DNA of 64,000 nucleotides from positions 1,911,501 through 1,975,500 of the forward strand of contig NZ_CP027666.1 in NCBI RefSeq assembly GCF_003008535.1, written 5' to 3'. Origin of the DNA: Ottowia oryzae. GTDB lineage: Bacteria; Pseudomonadota; Gammaproteobacteria; Burkholderiales; Burkholderiaceae_C. Positions 8,866 to 17,034 of the stretch are shown here, in pieces (the stretch's first letter is position 1; the number at the start of each line of letters is the position of its first letter). A program made the position numbers and the translations under genes. Below the pieces are notes generated by a model, which did not search any database, had not been told where the DNA came from, and saw nothing but the letters and a program-made list of their open reading frames with translations.

Positions 8866-8987
8866 GGTGGTGTCCTTTCAAATAAACAAGTCGAACGGAT
8901 GAGATGAACCAGTGTGCGGCGCGGTGGCTGGCGGATGTGTCAGCCGGCAGCGCCACACGGTGTACCGATGGTAAATTTCTGAATTCG

Positions 8988-9022
8988 ATTGAAATAGACC
9001 GTCAATGGCACTGGTTTATTGC
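8988..9022. promoter_or_regulatory. Candidate LysR-type operator
   Basis: In the divergent intergenic region, ATTGA (8988-8992) and TCAAT (9002-9006) form an inverted repeat with a 9-bp spacer. An overlapping CAAT/ATTG dyad lies to its right. This fits the T-N11-A style of LysR sites, but the motif is short and common, so support is weak. Confidence 0.3.
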
Positions 9023-9055
9023 TGAAATCGTTCAACTGAGGGCTGAGGGGCGCAC

Positions 9056-9991
9056 ATGGACCGTCTGCAAGCGATGCAGGTTTTCGTGACCACGGTCGAG
9101 GCCGGCAGCCTGAGCGGCGCCGCCGATCGGCTGGGGCTGTCGCGCCCGGTGGTCACGCGCTACCTGGCCGAGCTGGAGGCCTGGGCCGGCGCCCGGCTGT
9201 TGCACCGCAGCACCCGCCGCCTGGGCCTGACGACGGCGGGCGAAGCCGTGCTGCCCGCGTGTCGGCAGGTGCTGTCGCTGGCGCAGGGCATGCAGGCGCA
9301 GGCCGCACCGGCGGACGGCGCGGCGCCGCTCACCGGCCAGCTGCGGCTGACGGCCAGCAACTCGGTCGGGCAGGTGCAGCTGGCGCCCGCGTTGGCCGAT
9401 TTCGTGGCGCGGCACCCGGGCGTGTCGGTCGATCTGCAAATGCAGGACCGCGCGGTGAACCTGGTGCAAGAGCGCATCGACCTGGCCATTCGCATCGCTG
9501 TGGAGCTGGACCCGAACCTGATCGCCCGCCGCCTGTGCGACTGCCATTCGGTCGTCTGCGCGGCGCCCGCCTACCTGGCCGCGCGCGGCTGGCCCGATCG
9601 GCCCGAAGCGCTGGCGGCGCACAACTGCCTGACGCACAGCTACTTCGGCCAAAGCGTGTGGCAGTTCACCGATGCGCAGGGCCAACCCACCTCGGTGGCG
9701 GTGCGCGGCAATTTGACCGCCAACGACGCGATGGCGCTGCTGCGCGCGGCCGAGTGCGGCGCCGGCGTGGCGCGCCTGCCGACCATCCTGGCGCGGCCGG
9801 CGCTGGCCAGCGGCGCCCTGTTGCCCGTTCTGCCGGGCTGGACACCGCAAATCGCGGGCGTGTGGGCGGTATACACCTCGCGCCGCCACATGCTGCCTGC
9901 GCTGCGCGCGCTGCTGGGCTTTTTGGTGGAACGCTTCGCGGCCGAGCCCGCCTGGGGCCCGCTGGGCGATGCGGCGCCGCTGGGCGCCTGA
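9056..9991 (+). CDS. LysR family transcriptional regulator
   Basis: The product is 311 aa. Residues 1-60 form the winged helix-turn-helix (MQVFVTTVEAGSLSGAADRL, then the RHRSTRR-type wing LLHRSTRRLGLT), and the rest is the periplasmic-binding-protein-like effector domain. It resembles the AaeR/DmlR-like branch found next to small oxidoreductases. It is divergent from the NAD(P)-binding oxidoreductase and probably regulates it. The inducer is unknown. Confidence 0.92.
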   Translation: MDRLQAMQVFVTTVEAGSLSGAADRLGLSRPVVTRYLAELEAWAGARLLHRSTRRLGLTTAGEAVLPACRQVLSLAQGMQAQAAPADGAAPLTGQLRLTASNSVGQVQLAPALADFVARHPGVSVDLQMQDRAVNLVQERIDLAIRIAVELDPNLIARRLCDCHSVVCAAPAYLAARGWPDRPEALAAHNCLTHSYFGQSVWQFTDAQGQPTSVAVRGNLTANDAMALLRAAECGAGVARLPTILARPALASGALLPVLPGWTPQIAGVWAVYTSRRHMLPALRALLGFLVERFAAEPAWGPLGDAAPLGA

Positions 9992-10087
9992 GCGGCGCGC
10001 TGTGCAAGCTGCGGTGCAGCTTGCTGGCCGCGGCGGGCGGGTGGATGGATTGCAGCTCGCAGTCTGGGCGGCCGCGCCTGCGCAGCG

Positions 10088-10150
10088 AATACTATGCTAT
10101 TGATAGCTGCCAGCGCAGGTGGCACCAGCGCTGGAGGCTGTTTTTATAGG
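10088..10150 (+). repeat. Dispersed intergenic repeat, copy 4
   Basis: The core is ATTGATAGCTGCCAGCGCAG, then a short spacer and CCAGCGCTGGAGGCTGTTTT. It lies in the 220-bp gap between the LysR gene and the convergent YqhA-type gene, where nothing else is recognised. Confidence 0.85.
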
Positions 10151-10211
10151 TAGATGACCGGGTAGGGTTTTCGCACCGCCCAGCGGGCGCCTGACCGTTG
10201 CCCGCCGTCTT

Positions 10212-10829
10212 TCAGTGCCCGCCGTGGTGCCCGCTGTGGCCGCCGCTCATCAGCTTGTCGGTGTAGGCGATGGCCATGGCCGACAGCAGGAAGGTGATGT
10301 GGATCACCGTCTGCGCCACCAGCGTCCTGTCGGAATAGTTGTCGGCGTTGATGAAGGTTTTCAGCAAGTGGATCGAGCTGATGCCGATGATCGACAGCGC
10401 CAGCTTCACCTTCAGCGTGCTGGCGTTCACGTGATCCAGCCACTCAGGCTGGTCCCGGTGGCCTTCCAGGTTCAGCCGGCTGACAAAGGTCTCGTAGCCC
10501 CCCACGATCACCATGATCAGCAGGTTGGAGATCATCACCACGTCGATCAGCGCCAGCACCACCAGCATGATGATGGTTTCGTTCAGCGACCCGACCGGTG
10601 CGGACGTCTTGTAGCCAATGCTGTCGACCAGCGCCTGCAGCGCGTCCTTGTTGCCCAGCGCCGCCTCGACCAGGTGCCACAGCTCGATCATGAAGTAGCC
10701 GACGTACACGGCCTGCGCCACGATCAGGCCCAGGTACAGCGGCAGCTGCAGCCAGCGGCTGGCAAAGATCAGCCGGGGCAGGGGGCGCAGGACGCGCTCA
10801 ACGGAAGGGGGCAGTTGCGGTTCGCTCAT
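10212..10829 (-). CDS. YqhA / UPF0114 (TIGR00645) family inner-membrane protein
   Basis: The product is 205 aa with three or four hydrophobic segments (about residues 24-46, 78-102 and 130-150, plus one near the C-terminus) and a His/Gly-rich tail (HSGHHGGH). The SRWLQLPLYLGL and ETIIMLVVLALIDVVMI segments match the UPF0114 pattern. The biochemical function is unknown. I start at 10829 (MSEPQ) rather than the upstream in-frame ATG because family members begin close to the first membrane helix. The gene is divergent from acetyl-CoA synthetase. Confidence 0.88.
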   Translation of the reverse strand: MSEPQLPPSVERVLRPLPRLIFASRWLQLPLYLGLIVAQAVYVGYFMIELWHLVEAALGNKDALQALVDSIGYKTSAPVGSLNETIIMLVVLALIDVVMISNLLIMVIVGGYETFVSRLNLEGHRDQPEWLDHVNASTLKVKLALSIIGISSIHLLKTFINADNYSDRTLVAQTVIHITFLLSAMAIAYTDKLMSGGHSGHHGGH

Positions 10830-11003
10830 GGAGGCGTGGGAAGGGTGGCGCGCGCGGGGCACGCGGTGGGGCGAGGGCGTATTCTAGAGATGGGCGGCGT
10901 CTGCCAGTCAGTGCGTTGTAAGAGCGCCCGTTGATCATGATTTGGTTGCGTCGGCCAGCGTCGGCGGCGCGCGCACCAGCCAACAAAACAGGAGACAAAT
11001 TCC

Positions 11004-12986
11004 ATGAGCGCGATTGAATCGGTTTTGGTTGAGAACCGGGTGTTCCCACCCAGCGAAGCGGTGGTCAAGGCCGCGCGCGTGGGCGGCATGGACGCCTACA
11101 ACGCCCTGTGCAAAGAGGCCGAAGACGACTTCGAGGGCTTCTGGGCGCGGCACGCCAAGGAAAACCTCGTGTGGGCCAAGCCGTTCACGCAGGTGCTGGA
11201 CGAATCGAACAAGCCTTTCTACCGCTGGTTTGCCGACGGGCAGCTGAACGCCAGCGCCAACTGCCTGGACAAGCACGTCGGCACGCCGGTAGAAAACAAG
11301 ACCGCCATCATCTTCGAGGCGGACGACGGCGCGGTGACGAAGGTCACCTACAAAGAACTGCTGGCGCGCGTCGGCCAGTTCGCCAATGCGCTGAAGGTCA
11401 GCGGCGTCAAGAAGGGCGACCGCGTGCTGGTCTACATGCCCATGACGGTGGAAGGCGTGATCGCCATGCAGGCGTGCGCGCGCATCGGCGCCACGCACAG
11501 CGTGGTGTTTGGCGGCTTTTCGGCCAAGGCGCTGCAAGAACGCATCATCGACGGCGGCGCCGTCGCGGTCATCACCGCCAACTACCAGATGCGCGGCGGC
11601 AAGGAACTGCCCCTGAAGGCCATCGTGGACGAAGCATTGGCGATGGGCGGGTGCGAGTCGATCCAGAACGTCTTTGTTTTTGAACGCACGGCCACCGCCT
11701 GCGCCATGGTCGAAGGGCGCGACAAGACCTTCACCCAGATCCTGACCGGGCAAAGCACCGACTGCCCGCCGGAAGTGGTGGACGCCGAGCATCCGCTGTT
11801 CGTGCTGTACACCAGCGGCTCCACCGGCAAGCCCAAGGGCGTGCAGCACGCCACGGGCGGCTACCTGCTGTGGGCGAAGATGACGATGGACTGGACTTTC
11901 GACCTGAAGGATTCGGACGTCTTCTGGTGCACGGCCGACATCGGCTGGATTACCGGCCACACGTACGTGGCCTACGGCCCGCTGGCCGCTGGCGCCACGC
12001 AGATCATCTTTGAAGGCGTGCCCACCTACCCGAACGCGGGCCGCTTCTGGCAGATGATCGAAAAGCACAAGTGCACGATCTTCTACACGGCGCCCACGGC
12101 CATCCGCTCGCTGATCAAGGCGTCCGACACCGATGAGAAGGTGCACCCGAAGAACTGGGACTTGTCGTCGCTGCGCATCCTGGGCAGCGTGGGCGAGCCC
12201 ATCAACCCCGAGGCGTGGATGTGGTACTACCGCAATGTGGGCGCCGAGCGCTGCCCCATCGTGGACACGTTCTGGCAGACCGAAACGGGCGGCCACATGA
12301 TCACCCCGCTGCCGGGCGCCACGCCGTTGGTGCCGGGCTCGTGCACTTTGCCGCTGCCGGGCATCATGGCGGCCATCGTCGACGAGGCGGGCAACGACAT
12401 GCCCAACGGCTCGGGCGGCATCCTGGTCGTCAAGAAGCCGTGGCCCAGCATGATCCGCAACATCTGGGGCGACCCGGAGCGCTTCAAGAAAAGCTACTTT
12501 CCTGAAGAGCTCAAGGGCTATTACTTGGCGGGCGACGGCGCCGTGCGCGATGCCGAGCGCGGCTACTTCCGCATCACCGGGCGCATCGACGACGTGCTGA
12601 ACGTGTCGGGCCACCGCATGGGCACGATGGAGATTGAATCCGCACTGGTCGCCAAGACCGACTTGGTGGCCGAAGCCGCCGTGGTGGGTCGCCCCGACGA
12701 TTTGACCGGCGAGGCGATTTGCGCCTTCGTGGTGCTCAAGCGCAGCCTGCCGGAGGGCGACGAAGCGAAGGCCATCGCCAAGGAGCTGCGCGACTGGGTG
12801 GCCAAGGAGATAGGCCCCATCGCCAAGCCCAAGGACATCCGCTTTGGTGAGAACCTGCCCAAGACGCGGTCGGGCAAGATCATGCGCCGCCTGCTGCGCA
12901 GCCTGGCCAAGGGCGAGCAGATCACCCAGGACACCAGCACGCTGGAAAACCCGGCCATCCTGACGCAGCTGGATCAAACGTACTGA
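11004..12986 (+). CDS. acsA: Acetyl-CoA synthetase (AMP-forming)
   Basis: The enzyme converts acetate, ATP and CoA to acetyl-CoA, AMP and PPi. The product is 660 aa, full length. It has the AMP-binding P-loop YTSGSTGKPKG (about residues 268-278), the WQTETGG core motif, and the C-terminal TRSGKIMRR with the lysine that is reversibly acetylated in this family. A clear AGGAGA lies 9 bp before the ATG. It is a single gene followed by a bidirectional terminator. Acetate assimilation fits the malonate cluster further right. Confidence 0.97.
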   Translation: MSAIESVLVENRVFPPSEAVVKAARVGGMDAYNALCKEAEDDFEGFWARHAKENLVWAKPFTQVLDESNKPFYRWFADGQLNASANCLDKHVGTPVENKTAIIFEADDGAVTKVTYKELLARVGQFANALKVSGVKKGDRVLVYMPMTVEGVIAMQACARIGATHSVVFGGFSAKALQERIIDGGAVAVITANYQMRGGKELPLKAIVDEALAMGGCESIQNVFVFERTATACAMVEGRDKTFTQILTGQSTDCPPEVVDAEHPLFVLYTSGSTGKPKGVQHATGGYLLWAKMTMDWTFDLKDSDVFWCTADIGWITGHTYVAYGPLAAGATQIIFEGVPTYPNAGRFWQMIEKHKCTIFYTAPTAIRSLIKASDTDEKVHPKNWDLSSLRILGSVGEPINPEAWMWYYRNVGAERCPIVDTFWQTETGGHMITPLPGATPLVPGSCTLPLPGIMAAIVDEAGNDMPNGSGGILVVKKPWPSMIRNIWGDPERFKKSYFPEELKGYYLAGDGAVRDAERGYFRITGRIDDVLNVSGHRMGTMEIESALVAKTDLVAEAAVVGRPDDLTGEAICAFVVLKRSLPEGDEAKAIAKELRDWVAKEIGPIAKPKDIRFGENLPKTRSGKIMRRLLRSLAKGEQITQDTSTLENPAILTQLDQTY

Positions 12987-13071
12987 TCGGCCGGGACGCC
13001 AGTGCGGGGCACTCGGCCCCAGCACTGGCGTTCTGACTGGATTGCGACAGGCGCTCGCCTCGACGCCTCAA

Positions 13072-13100
13072 CAAAAAACCCGCCAGCGGCGGGTTTTTTT
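13072..13100. terminator. Bidirectional terminator between acsA and cytochrome c
   Basis: The stem CCCGCC/GGCGGG (13079-13093) has an AGC loop and is flanked by A6 on the left and T7 on the right. It therefore serves the converging acsA and cytochrome genes. Confidence 0.88.
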
Positions 13101-13116
13101 GCGGGATGCCAGTCGT

Positions 13117-13428
13117 TTACTTGAGCGACAGGATCCAGGTGGCCAGGGCTTTCGCCTCCGCCGGGCTGACGTTGGCGTTGGGCGGCATGGGCACGGCGCC
13201 CCACACGCCCGAGCCGCCTTTCTGGATCTTAGCGGCCAGCTTGTCTACCGCGCCGGCCTCCTTGCCGTATTTGGCGGCCACATCTTTGTAGGCAGGGCCC
13301 ACGAGCTTCTTGTCCACCGCGTGGCAGGCCATGCAGTTCTTCGCTTTGGCCATCGCTTCGTCAGCCATGGCTGGCGCGACCGCGGTCACCGCAGCCAAGG
13401 TGGCAATAGTCATCACAATACGCTTCAT
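13117..13428 (-). CDS. Small periplasmic class I cytochrome c (c551/c552 type)
   Basis: The product is 103 aa. I start at 13428 (MKRIVMTIA), which has a GGAGAA ribosome site and gives a clean signal peptide with cleavage after AMA. The mature protein is about 82 aa with a single haem site CMACH and an axial Met in the VPMPPN segment, as in cytochrome c551/c8. It probably shuttles electrons from the bc1 complex to terminal oxidases, such as the cbb3 enzyme encoded at 26-30 kb, or to nitrogen-oxide reductases. The partner is inferred from the family. Confidence 0.93.
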   Translation of the reverse strand: MKRIVMTIATLAAVTAVAPAMADEAMAKAKNCMACHAVDKKLVGPAYKDVAAKYGKEAGAVDKLAAKIQKGGSGVWGAVPMPPNANVSPAEAKALATWILSLK

Positions 13429-13525
13429 CGTCGGTTCTCCATCGCGGGTAGTTGCGCTACAGTCAATCAACGTCATTGTAGGCGGCGAGGTTGACCGGCC
13501 CGCCCGGTGCGGTTAGAGGAATACC

Positions 13526-13774
13526 ATGTACTTTTTGGGCTTGGGCATCGTTTTGTTGCTCCTGAAATGGCAGGAAATCGGCCCCGTGGCCGAATGGTCC
13601 TGGTGGACGGTGCTGGCGCCCTTCGCGCTGGCCGTGGTTTGGTGGACCTGGGCCGATTGGTCGGGCTACACCAAGCGCAAGGCGATGGAGCGTGACGACC
13701 AGCGCAAGCAGGACCGGATCAACCGCCACCTCGAGGCCATCGGCCAAAAGCCGCGCGACGCCCGTCGCCGCTGA
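13526..13774 (+). CDS. Small Trp-rich membrane protein (TIGR04438 type)
   Basis: The product is 82 aa. An N-terminal hydrophobic segment (MYFLGLGIVLLLL), a Trp-rich second segment (WSWWTVLAPFALAVVWWTWAD) and a basic C-terminal tail match the TIGR04438 Trp-rich family of betaproteobacteria. The function is unknown. GAGGAA lies just upstream of the ATG. Confidence 0.85.
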   Translation: MYFLGLGIVLLLLKWQEIGPVAEWSWWTVLAPFALAVVWWTWADWSGYTKRKAMERDDQRKQDRINRHLEAIGQKPRDARRR

Positions 13775-13981
13775 CGGCGCCGTGCGGCCGCGGTCGCCAA
13801 CCCCCACCTTTCCCGACACAGCGCTGCAGCCGCCAAGGCCCAGCGCCGCGCGCGCAGGTCGTCCATAATCCCAGGTGAACCGCAGCCCTAGCTGCGCCGT
13901 GTGGATTGGCCGCATGGGATGCGGGTCAGCACGCACGCCGAAGCGACGTGTGCCTGTCTCACCCCGATTTCCCTGACCACG

Positions 13982-15847
13982 ATGCCTGCCTACCGTTCCA
14001 AGACCTCCACCGCCGGCCGCAACATGGCGGGTGCGCGTTCCCTGTGGCGCGCCACCGGCATGAAAGACGGTGATTTCTCCAAGCCCATCATTGCGGTGGT
14101 GAACTCGTTCACGCAGTTCGTGCCTGGCCACGTCCATTTGAAGGACCTGGGCCAGCTGGTTGCGCGTGAAATCGAGGCCGCTGGCGGCGTGGCGAAGGAA
14201 TTCAACACCATCGCCGTGGACGACGGCATCGCCATGGGCCATGACGGCATGCTGTATTCGCTGCCCAGTCGCGAGGTGATCGCCGATTCGGTCGAATACA
14301 TGGTCAACGCCCACTGCGCCGACGCCATGGTCTGCATCAGCAACTGCGACAAGATCACCCCCGGCATGCTGATGGCCGCCATGCGCCTGAACATTCCTGT
14401 GGTTTTCGTCTCTGGCGGCCCGATGGAAGCCGGCAAGGTGCGCCTGGCGGTGCCGGGGCAGGGCGGCGAGAAAACCATCCAGATCAAGAAGCTGGATTTG
14501 ATCGACGCCATGGTGATGGCCGCCGACAGCAAGGTCAGCGACGCCGAGGTGGCCGAGGTAGAGCGCTCTGCCTGCCCGACCTGCGGCTCTTGCTCGGGCA
14601 TGTTCACCGCCAACTCGATGAACTGCCTGGCCGAGGCGCTGGGTCTGGCGCTGCCGGGCAACGGCACGGTGGTGGCCACGCACGCCGACCGCGAGCAGCT
14701 GTTCAAGCGCGCCGGCCGCCTGGCGGTTGAGCTGTGCCAGCGTTACTACGAGCAGGAAGACGCCAGCGTGCTGCCGCGCGCCGTGGGCTTCAAGGCGTTT
14801 GAGAACGCGATGACGCTGGACATCGCCATGGGCGGCTCCACCAACACCATCCTGCATCTGCTGGCCATCGCGCAAGAGGCGGGCATCGACTTCACGATGA
14901 AGGACATCGACCGTCTTTCGCGCGCGGTGCCGCAGCTATGCAAGGTGGCGCCCAACACCAACAAGTACCACATCGAAGACGTGCACCGCGCAGGCGGCAT
15001 CATGGCCATCCTGGGCGAGCTGGACCGCGCCGGCAAGCTGCACACCGACGTGCCCACGGTGCACGCGCGCACCATGAAGGACGCGCTGGCCCAATGGGAC
15101 GTGACTGGCCCGGTGGACGAGGCCGTCAAGACCTTCTACATGGCCGGCCCCGCGGGTATTCCCACGCAGGTGGCGTTCAGCCAGAACACGCGCTGGCCCA
15201 GCCTGGACACCGACCGCCAGGAAGGCTGCATCCGTTCGTACGACCACGCCTTCAGCAAGGAAGGCGGCCTGGCCGTGCTGCACGGCAACATTGCGCTGGA
15301 CGGCTGCGTGGTGAAAACCGCTGGCGTGGACGATTCGATCCTGGTGTTTGAGGGGCCGGCCCACGTGGTCGAATCGCAGGACGAGGCGGTTGAAAACATC
15401 CTGGCCGACAAGGTCAAGGCTGGCGACGTGGTCGTGGTGCGCTACGAGGGCCCCAAGGGCGGCCCGGGCATGCAGGAAATGCTCTACCCCACCAGCTACA
15501 TCAAGTCCAAGGGCCTGGGCAAGGTCTGCGCGCTGCTGACCGACGGGCGCTTTTCGGGCGGTACGTCGGGCCTGTCGATCGGCCATTGCTCGCCTGAGGC
15601 CGCCGCCGGCGGCGCGATTGGCCTGGTGCGCAACGGCGACCGCATCCGCATCGACATCCCCAACCGCACGATCAACGTGCTGCTCAGCGATGAAGAGCTG
15701 GCCCAGCGCCGCGCCGAGCAAGATGCCAAGGGCTGGAAGCCCACCCTGCCGCGCCCGCGCAAGGTTTCTACTGCCTTGAAGGCCTACGCCAAGCTCGTCA
15801 CGTCAGCCGACAAAGGTGCCGTGCGCGACGCCAGCCTGCTGGACTGA
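13982..15847 (+). CDS. ilvD: Dihydroxy-acid dehydratase
   Basis: IlvD carries out the third step of branched-chain amino acid synthesis, converting 2,3-dihydroxy-isovalerate or -methylvalerate to the 2-keto acids with a [4Fe-4S] or [2Fe-2S] cluster. The product is 621 aa. Cluster cysteines are in NCDKITPG and CPTCGSCSGMF. The SGGTSGLSIGH C-terminal motif is present. I start at ATG 13982 (MPAYRSKTST), matching family N-termini, although the frame is open further left. A strong terminator follows. About 200 bp upstream hold no recognisable attenuator. Confidence 0.96.
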   Translation: MPAYRSKTSTAGRNMAGARSLWRATGMKDGDFSKPIIAVVNSFTQFVPGHVHLKDLGQLVAREIEAAGGVAKEFNTIAVDDGIAMGHDGMLYSLPSREVIADSVEYMVNAHCADAMVCISNCDKITPGMLMAAMRLNIPVVFVSGGPMEAGKVRLAVPGQGGEKTIQIKKLDLIDAMVMAADSKVSDAEVAEVERSACPTCGSCSGMFTANSMNCLAEALGLALPGNGTVVATHADREQLFKRAGRLAVELCQRYYEQEDASVLPRAVGFKAFENAMTLDIAMGGSTNTILHLLAIAQEAGIDFTMKDIDRLSRAVPQLCKVAPNTNKYHIEDVHRAGGIMAILGELDRAGKLHTDVPTVHARTMKDALAQWDVTGPVDEAVKTFYMAGPAGIPTQVAFSQNTRWPSLDTDRQEGCIRSYDHAFSKEGGLAVLHGNIALDGCVVKTAGVDDSILVFEGPAHVVESQDEAVENILADKVKAGDVVVVRYEGPKGGPGMQEMLYPTSYIKSKGLGKVCALLTDGRFSGGTSGLSIGHCSPEAAAGGAIGLVRNGDRIRIDIPNRTINVLLSDEELAQRRAEQDAKGWKPTLPRPRKVSTALKAYAKLVTSADKGAVRDASLLD

Positions 15848-15871
15848 TCGCCGCACGGGCCATCGGAACAA

Positions 15872-15905
15872 GAAAGCCGCCTGCGGGCGGCTTTTTGCTT
15901 TTTGG
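15872..15905 (+). terminator. Rho-independent terminator of ilvD
   Basis: GCCGCC (15876-15881) pairs with GGCGGC (15886-15891) around a TGCG loop, followed by TTTTTGCTTTTT. It lies 25 bp after the ilvD stop. The 220 bp from here to lgt contain nothing I recognise. Confidence 0.87.
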
Positions 15906-16122
15906 TCGAAGGGTGAAGCCGCTGCGGAGGGTGCTGCGCCGCCGGGGCTTACGGCTCGACGATGGCTCCGCTCCGTCCCGCGACGCGCGACGGCGTGCCT
16001 GCAACGCCATCGCCGCGCCGCCCGAACGGGAATCGCCTGCGCGCCCACGCGGCCCTGCCGCGGTGGCTACCGCCAAGCCCAAGGCCATGCGCCCGCCATT
16101 TCGCACAGGCACAATCGGCGCC

Positions 16123-16974
16123 ATGCTGATGTACCCCCAAATCGACCCCATCGCCATTCGCCTGGGCCCACTGGCCGTCCACTGGTACGGCCTGACCTAC
16201 CTGGTGGCTTTTGGGCTGTTCTTCCTGCTGGCCACGCGCCGCCTGAAGCATGAGCCCTATGCCAGCATCACGCAGCCCGCGCCCTGGACGCGGCGCGACA
16301 TCGAAGACTTGCTGTTCTGGGGCGTGATGGGCGTCATCCTGGGCGGGCGCCTGGGCTACTGCCTGTTCTACAAGCCCAGCTATTACGCGAGCCACCCGCT
16401 GGAAGTGTTCGCCGTGTGGCAAGGCGGGATGAGCTTTCATGGCGGCATGCTGGGCGTGATCATCGCCATGATGCTGTGGGCGCGCCGCACCGGGCGCCCC
16501 TGGCTGCAAGTCACCGACCTGATTGCCCCCTGCGTGCCGCTGGGCCTGGCGTCGGGGCGCGTGGGCAACTTCATCAATGGCGAGCTGTGGGGCCGCCTGG
16601 CCGACCCGTCGCTGCCCTGGGCCATGGTCTTTCCGGGCGCGGCGCTGCCCGATGGCACCAACCCGCCGCGTCACCCTTCGCAGATCTACCAGTTCTTGCT
16701 GGAAGGCGTGCTGCTGTTCGTGCTGCTGTGGCTATACGCGCGCCACCCGCGCAAGACCGGACAAGTCAGTGGGGCGTTTTTGGTGGGCTATGGCGCTTTC
16801 CGCTTCATCGCCGAATACTTCAGGCAGCCCGACGCCTACCTGGGCCTGCTGGCGCTGGGCATGAGCATGGGCCAGTGGCTGTGCGTTCCGATGATCGTCG
16901 CTGGCGCGGTGCTGTGGGTGTGGGCCACGCGCCGCCCGCAGCCGCCCTTGGCGATGGGTGGCCAGCCTAACTGA
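16123..16974 (+). CDS. lgt: Prolipoprotein diacylglyceryl transferase
   Basis: This inner-membrane enzyme transfers diacylglycerol from phosphatidylglycerol to the lipobox cysteine of prolipoproteins. The product is 283 aa with about seven hydrophobic segments. The Lgt signature GRVGNFINGELWG lies near residue 146, the essential HGG motif is in MSFHGGM, and a C-terminal YGAFRFIAEYFR segment is present. I chose ATG 16123 over the long open frame upstream because that upstream part has no family similarity. Confidence 0.96.
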   Translation: MLMYPQIDPIAIRLGPLAVHWYGLTYLVAFGLFFLLATRRLKHEPYASITQPAPWTRRDIEDLLFWGVMGVILGGRLGYCLFYKPSYYASHPLEVFAVWQGGMSFHGGMLGVIIAMMLWARRTGRPWLQVTDLIAPCVPLGLASGRVGNFINGELWGRLADPSLPWAMVFPGAALPDGTNPPRHPSQIYQFLLEGVLLFVLLWLYARHPRKTGQVSGAFLVGYGAFRFIAEYFRQPDAYLGLLALGMSMGQWLCVPMIVAGAVLWVWATRRPQPPLAMGGQPN

Positions 16975-16983
16975 TCTTTTAAG

Positions 16984-17034
16984 CCAAATTGGCCTTTGGC
17001 GCTGGTGCAGCAAGCGGGAGAAGCTATGAATAAT
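16984..17034 (-). repeat. Dispersed repeat, copy 5, overlapping the start of malonyl-CoA decarboxylase
   Basis: The element lies in reverse orientation (CATAGCTTCTCCCGCTTGCT, then CCAGCGCCAAAGGCCAATTT on the minus strand). Its terminal AGCTATGAAT provides the ATG at 17026 and the GGGAGAAG used as ribosome site. Confidence 0.75.

Noticed and set aside
10932..10946. TTGATCATGATTTGG upstream of acsA as an FNR site
   Set aside because: The right half-site does not match (ATTTG instead of ATCAA).
10935..13025. 696-codon open frame on the minus strand opposite acsA
   Set aside because: It is a high-GC antisense shadow of acetyl-CoA synthetase: His/Arg/Val-rich, with no family motif.
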